Shown here: positions 7,091-15,684 of the stretch, one piece after another
Layout of the letters: every line of letters begins with the position of its first letter
Position numbering within the stretch: position 1 is the stretch's first letter
Source of the DNA: Bacteroidaceae bacterium
GTDB taxonomy: Bacteria > Bacteroidota > Bacteroidia > Bacteroidales > Bacteroidaceae
DNA length: 64,000 bases
NCBI GenBank assembly: GCA_017617235.1
Contig: JAFZWQ010000039.1
Coordinates: forward strand, 1 to 64,000
Reading direction: 5' to 3'
Notes under the pieces: generated by a model
Database searches by the model: none
Seen by the model: the letters and a program-made list of their open reading frames with translations, nothing else
Told to the model about the DNA's origin: nothing
Translations under genes and position numbers: made by a program

Positions 7091-9667
7091 ATGAAAATCA
7101 AAGCAGACTACGCAAATGCTCCGCAGTGGAGGACGTTAACCGTTAAGGCCACCTTGCCCGACGAACTGAAGTGTTTGGACGAGATTTCCCACAACATGTG
7201 GTGGGTATGGAACTACGAAGCACGCGACCTGTTTCGCGAACTGGACCCTGAACTTTATCACGACGTAAAGCACAATCCCGTGCTGCTCCTGGAACGCCTC
7301 AGCTTCAAGCGCAAGGCGGAAATCCTGAAGGATAAGGCATTGATGAAGCGCGTCAAGGAGGTTTATGCCCTGTTCAAGAAATACATGGACGTGAAGCCCG
7401 ACAGCAGTCGCCCATCCGTAGCCTACTTCTGCATGGAATACGGCATCCATTCTGCCCTGAAGATTTACAGCGGCGGACTGGGCATGTTGGCTGGCGACTA
7501 TGTGAAAGAGGCCAGCGACTCGAATGTCGACATGTGTGCCGTAGGTTTCCTCTATCGTTTCGGCTATTTCACCCAGAGCCTGTCGATGGACGGTCAGCAG
7601 ATTGCCAACTACGAGGCCCAGAACTTTGCCTCGCTGCCCATCGAACGTCAACTCGATGAAGAGGGTAATCCGCTGGTCATCGACGTGCCCTACAACAACT
7701 ATCAGGTACATGCCTATGTTTGGCGTGTGAACGTAGGTCGTGTGAAGCTCTATCTGTTGGATACCGACAACGACATGAACTCGGAATTCGACAAACCCAT
7801 CACCCACGCCCTGTATGGCGGCGACTGGGAAAACCGCTTGAAGCAGGAAATCCTGTTGGGTATCGGCGGTATGTTGCTGCTGAAGAAACTGGGCATCAAG
7901 AAGGATATCTACCATTGCAACGAGGGTCACGCAGCACTCTGCAACCTCCAGCGCCTGTGCGACTATATCGACGAAGGACTGACCTTCAACCAGGCCTTGG
8001 AACTGGTGCGTGCCAGCGGTCTCTATACCGTTCACACCCCTGTGCCTGCCGGTCACGACTACTTCGACGAGGGCCTCTTCGGCAAATACATGGGTGGCTA
8101 TCCCCAGAAACTGGGCATCACGTGGGACGAGTTCATCGGCATGGGACGTACGAATCCCGACGATAAGGGCGAGAAGTTCTGCATGTCCACCTTCGCTTGC
8201 AACACCTGTCAGGAAGTGAATGGCGTATCGATGCTGCACGGCTGGGTTTCGCAGAAGATGTTTGCTAACATCTGGGGTGGATACTACCCCGAGGAGAACC
8301 ACGTGGGATATGTCACCAATGGTGTACACTTTCCCACCTGGTGTGCTGCCGAATGGCGCAATCTCTATGCCAAGTACTTCGACGAAAAACACCTGAGCGA
8401 CCAGTCGAACGAGGAAATCTGGCACGGCATCTACAACTGTCCCGATGAGGAAATCTGGGAAGTGCGCAAGACCCTGAAGAAGAAACTCTTTGCATATGTT
8501 TCCGAGCAGTACAAGGAAACCTGGCTGAAGAACCAGGGCGACCCCTCACGTGTGGTGAAGTTGGTAGAACGCCTGAACCCCAACGCGCTGGTCATCGGCT
8601 TCTGCCGCCGATTTGCCACCTACAAGCGTGCCCACCTGCTGTTTACGGACCTGGAGCGCCTGAGCCGCATCGTAAACAACCCAGAACGTCCCGTTGTATT
8701 CCTCTTTGCCGGTAAGGCACACCCCGCCGACGGTGCAGGACAGGGACTCATCAAGAGAATCTACGAAATCAGTCAGCAGCCAGAATTCCAGGGCAAGATT
8801 ATCTTTGTCGAGGACTACGACTTCCTGCTTGCCCGTCGCCTCGTATCAGGTGTCGACATCTGGATGAACACCCCCACACGTCCGTTGGAGGCCAGTGGCA
8901 CATCGGGCGAGAAGGCAGAGATGAACGGCGTTGTCAACCTCTCCGTCAAGGACGGCTGGTGGCTTGAGGGCTATCGCGAGGGTGCCGGATGGGCACTTAC
9001 CGAGAAGCACACCTACCAGAATCAGGAATTCCAGGACAAACTGGATGCCGCCACCATTTACAACCTGCTCGAAAACGAGATTGCTCCGCTATACTACAAT
9101 ACGGACAAGAAGGGCATTTCGAAGGGCTGGATCAAGGTCATCAAGAACTCCATCGCCCAGATTGCACCGCATTACACCATGAAGCGCCAGCTCGACGACT
9201 ACTACGAGAAGTTCTATAACAAGGAGGCCAAGCGCTTCAAGGAAATATCGAAGAACGGCTATCGTCTGGCCAAGGATATTGCCCAGTGGAAGGAAAGCGT
9301 GGCCGAGCGTTGGGACGCCATCAATGTGGTATCTGCCGAATGGGACTTCCCCACAACAGGCATTGAGACGGATCAGAAGTACCACCTGAAGTATGTCATC
9401 AACGAGCAAGGCTTGGACGATGCCATCGGACTGGAGAAGGTGAATGTATATACCAACAAGGACGGCGAAGAGCGCATTTTCTCTATCGAGCCCCTGGAAG
9501 TAACGGGTCGCGAGGGCAACAACTACACCTTCGAGGCTACCTTGTCGCCCCACCAGTCTGGCCTGTACCGTAGCGCAGTCCGCATGTACCCCAAGAACAA
9601 GTGCATGCCCCACCGTCAGGACTTCTGCTACATCAAGTGGCTGGAACTGCCAGAGTTCAACAACTAA
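7091..9667 (+). CDS. glgP: Alpha-glucan (maltodextrin/glycogen) phosphorylase, GT35
   Basis: 858 aa from ATG 7091; an upstream in-frame ATG at 6998 lies inside pfkA and is not used. It belongs to the 'alpha-glucan family phosphorylase' branch of GT35, with an N-terminal extra domain ([20 protein letters not shown]). The PLP-lysine segment [14 protein letters not shown] places Lys608 as the Schiff-base residue. It releases glucose 1-phosphate from alpha-1,4-glucans by phosphorolysis in the cytoplasm. Stored glycogen is the probable substrate, given the pfkA neighbour. The gene is closed by a strong terminator at 9692-9724. Confidence 0.92.
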   Translation: MKIKADYANAPQWRTLTVKATLPDELKCLDEISHNMWWVWNYEARDLFRELDPELYHDVKHNPVLLLERLSFKRKAEILKDKALMKRVKEVYALFKKYMDVKPDSSRPSVAYFCMEYGIHSALKIYSGGLGMLAGDYVKEASDSNVDMCAVGFLYRFGYFTQSLSMDGQQIANYEAQNFASLPIERQLDEEGNPLVIDVPYNNYQVHAYVWRVNVGRVKLYLLDTDNDMNSEFDKPITHALYGGDWENRLKQEILLGIGGMLLLKKLGIKKDIYHCNEGHAALCNLQRLCDYIDEGLTFNQALELVRASGLYTVHTPVPAGHDYFDEGLFGKYMGGYPQKLGITWDEFIGMGRTNPDDKGEKFCMSTFACNTCQEVNGVSMLHGWVSQKMFANIWGGYYPEENHVGYVTNGVHFPTWCAAEWRNLYAKYFDEKHLSDQSNEEIWHGIYNCPDEEIWEVRKTLKKKLFAYVSEQYKETWLKNQGDPSRVVKLVERLNPNALVIGFCRRFATYKRAHLLFTDLERLSRIVNNPERPVVFLFAGKAHPADGAGQGLIKRIYEISQQPEFQGKIIFVEDYDFLLARRLVSGVDIWMNTPTRPLEASGTSGEKAEMNGVVNLSVKDGWWLEGYREGAGWALTEKHTYQNQEFQDKLDAATIYNLLENEIAPLYYNTDKKGISKGWIKVIKNSIAQIAPHYTMKRQLDDYYEKFYNKEAKRFKEISKNGYRLAKDIAQWKESVAERWDAINVVSAEWDFPTTGIETDQKYHLKYVINEQGLDDAIGLEKVNVYTNKDGEERIFSIEPLEVTGREGNNYTFEATLSPHQSGLYRSAVRMYPKNKCMPHRQDFCYIKWLELPEFNN

Positions 9668-9691
9668 TCAAGGCAGGATAGTGACAAAAGA

Positions 9692-9724
9692 AAAAGAGGC
9701 GACCCTCGCGGGCTGCCTCTTTTT
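9692..9724 (+). terminator. Rho-independent terminator after glucan phosphorylase
   Basis: AAAAGAGGC (9692-9700) pairs with GCCTCTTTT (9715-9723) around a 14-nt loop and is followed by T residues. It separates the pfkA-glgP unit from the minus-strand anti-sigma gene. Confidence 0.85.
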
Positions 9725-9766
9725 CATGGTTTTAAAGCAATGGTTGTTTACTAATTTATATATGAT

Positions 9767-10261
9767 CTATTGAATCATCAAGGTATCGGTGGACGACGAG
9801 GGAACAAGTACCGCCTCGGTCTGTGTGGAAACCTCGGGCATATCGGTGAACAGCTGCAGACTGTCGCCCTGGGTTTCGGCAGCAGATAGCTGGGGGGTAG
9901 CCTCTTCGTTGCCGCTGCGGGTAAATCCCTGCTGGGCAGCCATACCTATGGTGAGCACGATGGCCACTACGGCAGCAGCACGGTACAGGGGACGCAGACG
10001 CTGGGTGATGGAAATGGTCCGGCATGGAGTTTCTTCCTTTGCCTCCACTCCTTCGATACGCTCCATCAATCGCTTGTCGAAGTCCTCGCTCAGGTGTGCA
10101 TCGGCCATTTTCTCCTCGGCCAGGAACAGGTCGCGATAAGGCAAAAGACTGGCAGGGATATCGGCCTGACGGAAGAAATTCCGTAGGATAGCCTCTTCCT
10201 CTAACGTGGTCTGGCATTCCCAGTAACGTTCGAGCAATTGTTCTATGTATTTGTAATCCAT
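9767..10261 (-). CDS. Probable membrane-bound anti-sigma factor
   Basis: 164 aa. Residues ~1-85 are charged and helical (MDYKYIEQLLERYWECQTTL...), followed by one membrane-spanning segment (YRAAAVVAIVLTIGMAA, ~93-109) and a ~55-residue periplasmic tail rich in Ser, Thr and Pro. This layout and its position 53 bp downstream of an ECF sigma factor gene on the same strand indicate the partner anti-sigma factor. The inducing signal is not visible. Sequence identity with known anti-sigma families is not claimed. Confidence 0.75.
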   Translation of the reverse strand: MDYKYIEQLLERYWECQTTLEEEAILRNFFRQADIPASLLPYRDLFLAEEKMADAHLSEDFDKRLMERIEGVEAKEETPCRTISITQRLRPLYRAAAVVAIVLTIGMAAQQGFTRSGNEEATPQLSAAETQGDSLQLFTDMPEVSTQTEAVLVPSSSTDTLMIQ

Positions 10262-10314
10262 GCCGTCTGTTTTTAGCGATTATCTATAAAGAAGACGGAC
10301 GGGAAAGAAAAAAG

Positions 10315-10812
10315 TTACAGAAAATCTCGAATTTTTTTTCGGGCACGGTGCAAATACACCTTCACTTGGGTTTCTGACAGCTCTGTTATGCGGGCAATTT
10401 CCTCGTAACGCAGGCCCTCTATGTCGCGCAGTTGGATAATGGTTCGCTGCACTTCGGGCAACTGGTCTATCAGTCGCAATACGGCTTCCACCCGTTGTTG
10501 GCGGTCCAGAGCCTCGTCAGGCAAAACAGGGACATCGGTTACAGACAGCTGGTAGTCGGCGATGTCGGCCTCCTTCTCCATCTGCATTTTGCTATGTTGC
10601 ACATGGTCCAGCGCCAACCTGCGGGCAATGGTCAGGCACCAAGCTTCGAGATTCTCGATTTGCGACCATTCGTTGCGCCGTTCCCATACACGTACCAGCG
10701 TTTCCTGCGTAATGTCCTCGGCCTCTGTTCTGTCCAGGGTGATACGCAGGGCCACGCGGAAGAGTTTATCCTTCAGCGGCAGCACGTCGTTATGGAAATC
10801 CACTGGTTTCAT
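10315..10812 (-). CDS. ECF RNA polymerase sigma factor
   Basis: 165 aa. Sigma region 2 is seen around DRTEAEDITQETLVRVWERR and 'LEAWCLTIARRLALDH'; region 4 around LPEVQRTIIQLRDIEGLRYE and 'EEIARITELSETQVKVYLHRAR'. It has no extra domains, as expected for an ECF factor controlled by a separate membrane anti-sigma gene downstream. A -7 box TACCTTTG on the minus strand lies at 10841-10848, giving a leader of about 25 nt. The regulon is unknown. Confidence 0.92.
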   Translation of the reverse strand: MKPVDFHNDVLPLKDKLFRVALRITLDRTEAEDITQETLVRVWERRNEWSQIENLEAWCLTIARRLALDHVQHSKMQMEKEADIADYQLSVTDVPVLPDEALDRQQRVEAVLRLIDQLPEVQRTIIQLRDIEGLRYEEIARITELSETQVKVYLHRARKKIRDFL

Positions 10813-10840
10813 TTTGCCCGTTTCTCCTGCATCTATGCCG

Positions 10841-10848
10841 CAAAGGTA
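10841..10848 (-). promoter_or_regulatory. Promoter -7 box of the ECF sigma gene
   Basis: Minus strand TACCTTTG matches TAnnTTTG and lies 28 bp upstream of the sigma-factor ATG. It is divergent from the promoter at 10877-10908. Confidence 0.6.
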
Positions 10849-10876
10849 CGAAAAGAAAATGGAAAACCATAATATA

Positions 10877-10908
10877 TTTGCATTTTCGCGCGCTTTGCAC
10901 TATCTTTG
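10877..10908 (+). promoter_or_regulatory. Promoter of the Rid-family gene, leaderless arrangement
   Basis: TTTG (10877-10880), 20 bp spacer, TATCTTTG (10901-10908). The ATG at 10913 comes only 4 nt after the -7 box, so transcription would begin at or next to the start codon. Confidence 0.7.
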
Positions 10909-10912
10909 CACC

Positions 10913-12052
10913 ATGAATTACAGAAACCTATATATAGAGGAATTAGGAGTAAGTGTTGAAGTTGCATCGTTTTGCCCCAGTGAGGGTGTTGGCGAGTGGC
11001 ATGTGATGCTGCACGTCGACCCGCGCCACGAGGGTTTCGAAGGTCAGCTCCATCGCATCTATGAAGCCGAGGACCGCCTGCCCGGGATGGAAGGATTCGA
11101 GGGTGCACGATACATCCTGAAACGATACTTCCTGTCCGACAGCACCAACCAGCAGCCCCTGATGCGACAGGAGTCCGACGTGGCCCTTTCCGTCATCCAG
11201 CAACAGCCGCTGGACGGTTCCAAAGTGGCTGTCTGGCTCTATCTGACCAGCGGACAGGAGATTACCACCGAACACGGTACTCTGGTGGCCAGCAGCAACG
11301 GATACCGCCATATCTGGCACATGGGATTTGTATGTAACCAGGGCGATTCGGCCCAGCAGACAGAGACCCTCCTGAACCAGTACGAAGAGTTGCTCGGGAA
11401 GTTCGGTGCCACTCTGGCCGACAATTGCCTGCGCACGTGGTTCTTCGTCCGCGATGTCGATACCCAGTATGCAGGCATGGTACGGGCCAGACGAGAGAAC
11501 TTCGAACGGCAGGGACTGACACCCGAGACGCACTACATTGCCTCGACAGGCATCGGTGGCGGACCGGCCGACACCAAGGCCCTTGTGCAGATGGGAACGT
11601 ATGCCATCACGGGATTCGAGCCCGGACAGCAGCGTTACCTTTATGCCAAGACACACCTGAACCCCACCTATGAATACGGTGTAACCTTTGAACGCGGCAC
11701 CCGCATGGAATATGGCGACCGCACGCATGTACTGATTTCAGGCACGGCCAGCATCAACAACCGTGGCGAGGTGGTGCATGTGGGTGATGTCCGCCAGCAG
11801 ACACGACGCATGTGGGAGAATGTGGAGGCCCTGCTGCACGAGGGGGGGATGGAGTTCAGCGACGTCATGCACCTGGTGGTTTACCTGCGCGATACGGGCG
11901 ACTACGAGGTGGTGAGCGAGATGTTCCGCGAACGCTTCCCGGACATTCCCACCGTCATCACGCTGGCCCCCGTATGCAGGCCTTCATGGCTCATAGAAAT
12001 GGAATGCATTGCTGTCCGGAAAAACAACAATCCGAAATACTGGGCATTATAA
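10913..12052 (+). CDS. Rid (YjgF/YER057c/UK114) superfamily protein
   Basis: 379 aa from ATG 10913. The C-terminal ~130 residues (DRTHVLISGTASINNRGEVV, then 'TRRMWENVEALLHEGGMEF' and 'VVYLRDTGDYEVV') match the Rid fold of enamine/imine deaminases and related enzymes. The N-terminal ~230 residues form a second, weaker YjgF-like half, a two-domain layout also known from FkbO/Hyg5-type chorismatases. The specific reaction cannot be assigned. An open frame continues upstream to 10562 but runs antisense through the sigma gene; the promoter at 10877-10908 fixes the start. No signal peptide, so cytoplasmic. Confidence 0.75.
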   Translation: MNYRNLYIEELGVSVEVASFCPSEGVGEWHVMLHVDPRHEGFEGQLHRIYEAEDRLPGMEGFEGARYILKRYFLSDSTNQQPLMRQESDVALSVIQQQPLDGSKVAVWLYLTSGQEITTEHGTLVASSNGYRHIWHMGFVCNQGDSAQQTETLLNQYEELLGKFGATLADNCLRTWFFVRDVDTQYAGMVRARRENFERQGLTPETHYIASTGIGGGPADTKALVQMGTYAITGFEPGQQRYLYAKTHLNPTYEYGVTFERGTRMEYGDRTHVLISGTASINNRGEVVHVGDVRQQTRRMWENVEALLHEGGMEFSDVMHLVVYLRDTGDYEVVSEMFRERFPDIPTVITLAPVCRPSWLIEMECIAVRKNNNPKYWAL

Positions 12053-12071
12053 CGCCCCAAATACCCACACC

Positions 12072-13274
12072 ATGAAAAGGAACATAAGACTCAGACTATT
12101 GGCCCTGTTGTTGACAATAACAGGTTCCGTTACAAATCTGTTGGCCGAAAACTGGCAATATCGTCTGCCCGACAAGACTTACGTTGCCAACTTGTCCCTG
12201 CCGGGAACCCACGATGCAGCCACGGGTAGCGGCTTTTCAGGCTCTTTGGCCTCGTTTGGCAGTCGATATGCCCAGACACAGGAGACCACCATTGCCCAGC
12301 AGTTCGAAATGGGAATCCGCGTATTCGACCTGCGTCCCTGTGTTTATGAAGGGTATATGAACATCAATCATGGCATCATGCCCACGAAACTCCATTTCGA
12401 GGACACCATGTATGAAATTCGCGACCTGCTGAAGGCTAATCCCACGGAATTCGTCATCATACACCTCTTGCACGAGAAAGACGGCGACGAGGTAGAGAAT
12501 GCCTACAACCAGCGTATCGTGAGTTTCCTGGAGAGCGATGCCATCAAGGACTACCTGGTGAACTTCAAGAAAGGTCTCAGAGTGAAGGAAATGCGTGGAA
12601 AGATTCTGGTGCTGAGTCGCGATACCTACGCCACACTTCCCTATGGCGGGTTCCTGAAGAATTGGAAGGTGGACAACGTGAACTGGAATGAACAGACCCA
12701 GGGTCAGATTGTAGGCCGCACGAGTGACAATGTTGCCCCTATGTATATGCAGGACTATTCCGACACACATCGTTCGGGAGGCATTCAGACAAAACTTGAT
12801 GCCATAAAGACGATGTTGGACTTCAGTACCACGCACAACGCAAAAACAAGTGCCAGTGTCAAGTGGTATTTCAATTTCCTGTCTGCCTATTCGAAGGTGG
12901 AGAGCCTGTTTGGCAATGAGATTTCCCTGAGCGACGGCTATCGCGACAATGCCACACATACCAACAAATATGTTCTCGACTACCTGAAGTCGGACGGTTA
13001 CCAGCCAGGTCCCATGGGCATTATCATGATGGACTATGCCGGTGTGGACAAAACGGGTAATTATAATACCTATGGACTTCAGTTGGTGAAAGCTATCATA
13101 GAAAACAACTTCGGTTACATCGAAGATGTTCCCCTCGGCATTCAATCTGCAGCGGAAGGCACAGAAGATTCCAGTCTTCTATATGACATCAGCGGACGAC
13201 CCGTTCGTCAACCCCAGAAGGGAATCTACATCAAGTCGGGGAGAAAAGTGCTCGTAACGGGCGCAGGGCACTAA
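12072..13274 (+). CDS. Secreted phosphatidylinositol-specific phospholipase C-like protein
   Basis: 400 aa from ATG 12072. Signal peptide ~1-25 (RLLALLLTITGSVTNLLA). The PI-PLC X-domain motifs are present: LPGTHDA with His47, GIRVFDLRP (82-90) and NINHGIM with His100, corresponding to the two catalytic histidines of bacterial PI-PLC. The enzyme would cleave phosphatidylinositol or a related phosphodiester lipid head group, outside the cell. The C-terminus (YDISGRPV, then KGIYIKSGRKV) is a T9SS-type tail, implying surface display or release. Substrate unknown; Bacteroidota sphingolipids or eukaryotic GPI-type lipids are possibilities, not evidence. It converges with the next gene, 5 bp between stops. 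Confidence 0.85.
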   Translation: MKRNIRLRLLALLLTITGSVTNLLAENWQYRLPDKTYVANLSLPGTHDAATGSGFSGSLASFGSRYAQTQETTIAQQFEMGIRVFDLRPCVYEGYMNINHGIMPTKLHFEDTMYEIRDLLKANPTEFVIIHLLHEKDGDEVENAYNQRIVSFLESDAIKDYLVNFKKGLRVKEMRGKILVLSRDTYATLPYGGFLKNWKVDNVNWNEQTQGQIVGRTSDNVAPMYMQDYSDTHRSGGIQTKLDAIKTMLDFSTTHNAKTSASVKWYFNFLSAYSKVESLFGNEISLSDGYRDNATHTNKYVLDYLKSDGYQPGPMGIIMMDYAGVDKTGNYNTYGLQLVKAIIENNFGYIEDVPLGIQSAAEGTEDSSLLYDISGRPVRQPQKGIYIKSGRKVLVTGAGH

Positions 13275-13279
13275 CACTT

Positions 13280-13954
13280 TTATCGATGGAATCGGTAGAT
13301 ATTATAAATTCCACCATCGCTTTGACAATACTTGCGTAGGAGTTGCTGAATGTATTCGGCATTCTCGCAGACGCGTTGCTCGTTACCGTCGTAGCCGTTG
13401 ATAAGTACTACCAGATGACGGGTGTCGAGTGTCATCTTCGTGCGTTCATTGTCGCTGGTTGGCGTGCCAACTCCGCCCATTTCATCGCGATAAACAGGCA
13501 GCCCCTGGATATTCAGCAATCCACGTCCGATACCTTCGTAGGGTTCTCCTTCGCGTCCGATGCCCAGCGTCAGCGTGTCTCCCACGAAACGGTCGGCATC
13601 GAATCCTCCGATGCTGTAGCCGTAGGCAATGGAGGCCAGGTTTACCAAATCCACCAACGTGTCGCGCTGGTACAATTCCTTGCCTTGCAATACCCTGCGA
13701 ATCAGCGCTTCAGAAGCGGGCCGGTAGCGCGAAGGGTCTTTGCCGCAAGCCTTGTAAACCCGACGGGTGGCGGCAATACTGGTCATATCTTTCAGGGTCT
13801 CTGTGGTCAGTTCGCTGCGGAACCGTTCGCCCAATGCCTCGATTTCCTTCCATAACTCCTCGCAATACGGCGAGTTCACGACCTGTGCTTCTACACATGC
13901 CCCTACGAATGTGGGGCAAACCTGTTCTATTTCTTGCGATACGATAACTTTCAT
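13280..13954 (-). CDS. B3/B4 tRNA-editing-like domain protein
   Basis: 224 aa. The whole protein resembles the B3/B4 domain of the phenylalanyl-tRNA synthetase beta subunit, which hydrolyses mischarged tRNA, found here as a free-standing protein. Visible family features: 'RRVYKACGKDPSRYRPASEA', 'LVDLVNLASIAYGYSIGGFD' and GRGLLNIQGLPVYRD. Stand-alone members have been proposed to edit or bind aminoacyl-tRNA, but the function is not established. No signal peptide. Confidence 0.75.
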   Translation of the reverse strand: MKVIVSQEIEQVCPTFVGACVEAQVVNSPYCEELWKEIEALGERFRSELTTETLKDMTSIAATRRVYKACGKDPSRYRPASEALIRRVLQGKELYQRDTLVDLVNLASIAYGYSIGGFDADRFVGDTLTLGIGREGEPYEGIGRGLLNIQGLPVYRDEMGGVGTPTSDNERTKMTLDTRHLVVLINGYDGNEQRVCENAEYIQQLLRKYCQSDGGIYNIYRFHR

Positions 13955-14019
13955 GCGTTAAAATTACAAATAAAATGTCGCACGACCAAGAAACATATCT
14001 TTATTTCATTTTTTTTCCA

Positions 14020-14027
14020 TATATTTG
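14020..14027 (+). promoter_or_regulatory. Promoter -7 box upstream of biotin ligase
   Basis: TATATTTG matches TAnnTTTG, 21 bp before the ATG at 14049. It would drive birA and, after a 36-bp gap, possibly pyrH. Confidence 0.6.
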
Positions 14028-14048
14028 CAAGGAAAATAGTGGATAGCG

Positions 14049-14846
14049 ATGAACGAAGAGCACTTTTGTCTGGATGACTCGCCCGAGTTCCGTATGGTGG
14101 AGCTGGACGAGGTGACAAGCACGAACGATTTCCTGCGCAGTTATCGTCCTGTTGGTCCGGAGCGACGTATGACGTTGGTGACAGCTGAGTTCCAGACGTC
14201 GGGGCGTGGTGCGGGTTCCAATCATTGGGAGTCGCGACATGGCGAAAACCTGTTGTTCAGCCTGCTCGTCCATCCGCGCCACATTCCTGCCGACCGCATG
14301 TTTGTCCTCAGCGAAGTCCTCGCCCTTGCCATCTTCAGGGCTTTATCCGACTTTGTCGAATGGCAAACGGCAAACGGCAAACGACAAATGATAAATGACG
14401 AAGGCGCTTTTGCCATAAAGTGGCCCAACGACATTTACTGGGAAGACAAGAAGATTTGTGGCATGTTGATAGAGAACGAGTTACAGGGCGACAGGATTGA
14501 ACGTTGCGTGATGGGAGTTGGGGTGAACGTGAACCAGATGACCTTCGAAAGCGATGCCCCCAACCCGGTTTCTTTGGCACAAATAGTGGGCGAGCAGGTG
14601 GAACGACGCTTTGTGCTGGAACGCATAATGGAATATTTCACCCGTTATTACGACAAGGAGCAGGAGGAAATTCACGAGATGTACCTCGGTCATCTGTATC
14701 GTAAGGACGAACAGCACATCTATCGCGACAAGGACGGCGAATTTCGGGGAACCATTGTCGATGTAGAGCCTACGGGATATCTGAATATTATCGATGAAAT
14801 GGGCGTGAAACGCCGTTATGCCTTCAAGGAAGTCGAATATGTTTAA
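14049..14846 (+). CDS. birA: Biotin--[acetyl-CoA carboxylase] ligase
   Basis: 265 aa. It activates biotin with ATP and attaches it to a lysine of the biotin carboxyl carrier protein. Motifs: TSTNDFL (23-29), the biotinyl-AMP loop GRGAGSNHWES (52-62), KWPNDIYW (124-131) and KICGML (135-140). There is no N-terminal HTH, so it is a monofunctional ligase and not a repressor. Residues 105-118 (WQTANGKRQMINDE) are encoded by six tandem 7-bp units (14361-14402) and form an insertion just before the KWPND motif. The frame stays intact because six units equal 42 bp. pyrH follows 36 bp downstream. Confidence 0.93.
   Translation: MNEEHFCLDDSPEFRMVELDEVTSTNDFLRSYRPVGPERRMTLVTAEFQTSGRGAGSNHWESRHGENLLFSLLVHPRHIPADRMFVLSEVLALAIFRALSDFVEWQTANGKRQMINDEGAFAIKWPNDIYWEDKKICGMLIENELQGDRIERCVMGVGVNVNQMTFESDAPNPVSLAQIVGEQVERRFVLERIMEYFTRYYDKEQEEIHEMYLGHLYRKDEQHIYRDKDGEFRGTIVDVEPTGYLNIIDEMGVKRRYAFKEVEYV
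14361..14402 (+). repeat. Heptamer repeat inside birA
   Basis: Six consecutive 7-bp units: TGGCAAA, CGGCAAA, CGGCAAA, CGACAAA, TGATAAA, TGACGAA. They are translated in frame. Confidence 0.9.
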
Positions 14847-14880
14847 GTGAAGATTTAATAGTTAAGAATTAAAATATTAT
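14846..14880 (+). repeat. Heptamer-period leader before pyrH
   Basis: Degenerate A/T-rich 7-bp units (AGTGAAG, ATTTAAT, AGTTAAG, AATTAAA, ATATTAT) fill the gap between birA and the pyrH start codon. Confidence 0.5.
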
Positions 14881-14882
14881 TT

Positions 14883-15593
14883 ATGGCAAAGTTTAAGAGA
14901 ATTCTGCTGAAGCTTTCGGGTGAAAGCCTGCAGGGAGAACAGGGGTATGGTATTGATGTGAACCGTTTGAACGACTATGCCCGACAAATTAAGGAAGTAG
15001 TGGACATGGGCGTGCAGGTAGGTATCGTTATTGGCGGCGGAAACATTTTCCGTGGACTGACGGGTGCCGGCAAGGGTTTCGACCGCGTGCGTGGCGACCA
15101 GATGGGAATGTTGGCAACAGTTATCAACTCGCTGGGACTATGCAGTGCCCTGCAGGCTATTGGTCAAAAGACCACCGTGCTGACAGCCATCCGTATGGAA
15201 CCCATTGGCGAACTGTACACCAAGTGGAAGGCCATCGAGGCTATGGAACGTGGCGAGGTAGTCATCATGAGCGGTGGCACGGGTAATCCTTATTTCACTA
15301 CCGATACAGGTTCTTCGTTGCGTGGCATAGAAATCGAGGCCGACGTGATGTTGAAGGGTACCCGTGTGGACGGTGTCTATACCGCCGACCCCGAGAAAGA
15401 CCCCACAGCCACGAAGTTCAAGGAGATTACTTACGACGAAATCTATAATCGTGGGCTGAAGGTGATGGACCTGACCGCCACCACTATGTGCAAGATGAAC
15501 GACCTGCCCATCTATGTCTTCAATATGGATATTGTGGGTAACCTGAAAAAGGTGATGGCTGGTGAGGAAATCGGAACTTTGGTGCATAATTGA
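14883..15593 (+). CDS. pyrH: Uridylate kinase (UMP kinase)
   Basis: 236 aa, full length for bacterial UMP kinase of the amino-acid-kinase fold. It phosphorylates UMP to UDP with ATP in pyrimidine nucleotide synthesis. Motifs: KRILLKLSGESLQGEQGYGI (4-23) for phosphate binding, GIVIGGGNIFRG, and 'DVMLKGTRVDGVYTADP' near the nucleotide site. It lies behind birA. There is no Shine-Dalgarno sequence; an A/T-rich heptamer stretch precedes the ATG. Confidence 0.96.
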   Translation: MAKFKRILLKLSGESLQGEQGYGIDVNRLNDYARQIKEVVDMGVQVGIVIGGGNIFRGLTGAGKGFDRVRGDQMGMLATVINSLGLCSALQAIGQKTTVLTAIRMEPIGELYTKWKAIEAMERGEVVIMSGGTGNPYFTTDTGSSLRGIEIEADVMLKGTRVDGVYTADPEKDPTATKFKEITYDEIYNRGLKVMDLTATTMCKMNDLPIYVFNMDIVGNLKKVMAGEEIGTLVHN

Positions 15594-15621
15594 TACTTTC
15601 GTTCGAGAATACTCAAATTAA

Positions 15622-15653
15622 TTTGGTATTCTGCTTACTTATTCGTACCTTTG
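15622..15653 (+). promoter_or_regulatory. Promoter of the CoA-transferase gene
   Basis: TTTG (15622-15625), 20 bp spacer, TACCTTTG (15646-15653). The spacer ends CTTACTTATTCG, the same extension seen before the -7 boxes at 6044 and 37274. Confidence 0.75.
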
Positions 15654-15684
15654 CACGCGAAAATTTAATTTTTAATTAAAAACG

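Noticed and set aside
9767-10261. Considered as a FecR-type anti-sigma factor for a SusC receptor
   Set aside because: It lacks the FecR periplasmic domain and no TonB-dependent receptor is adjacent; only a generic single-pass anti-sigma role is supported.
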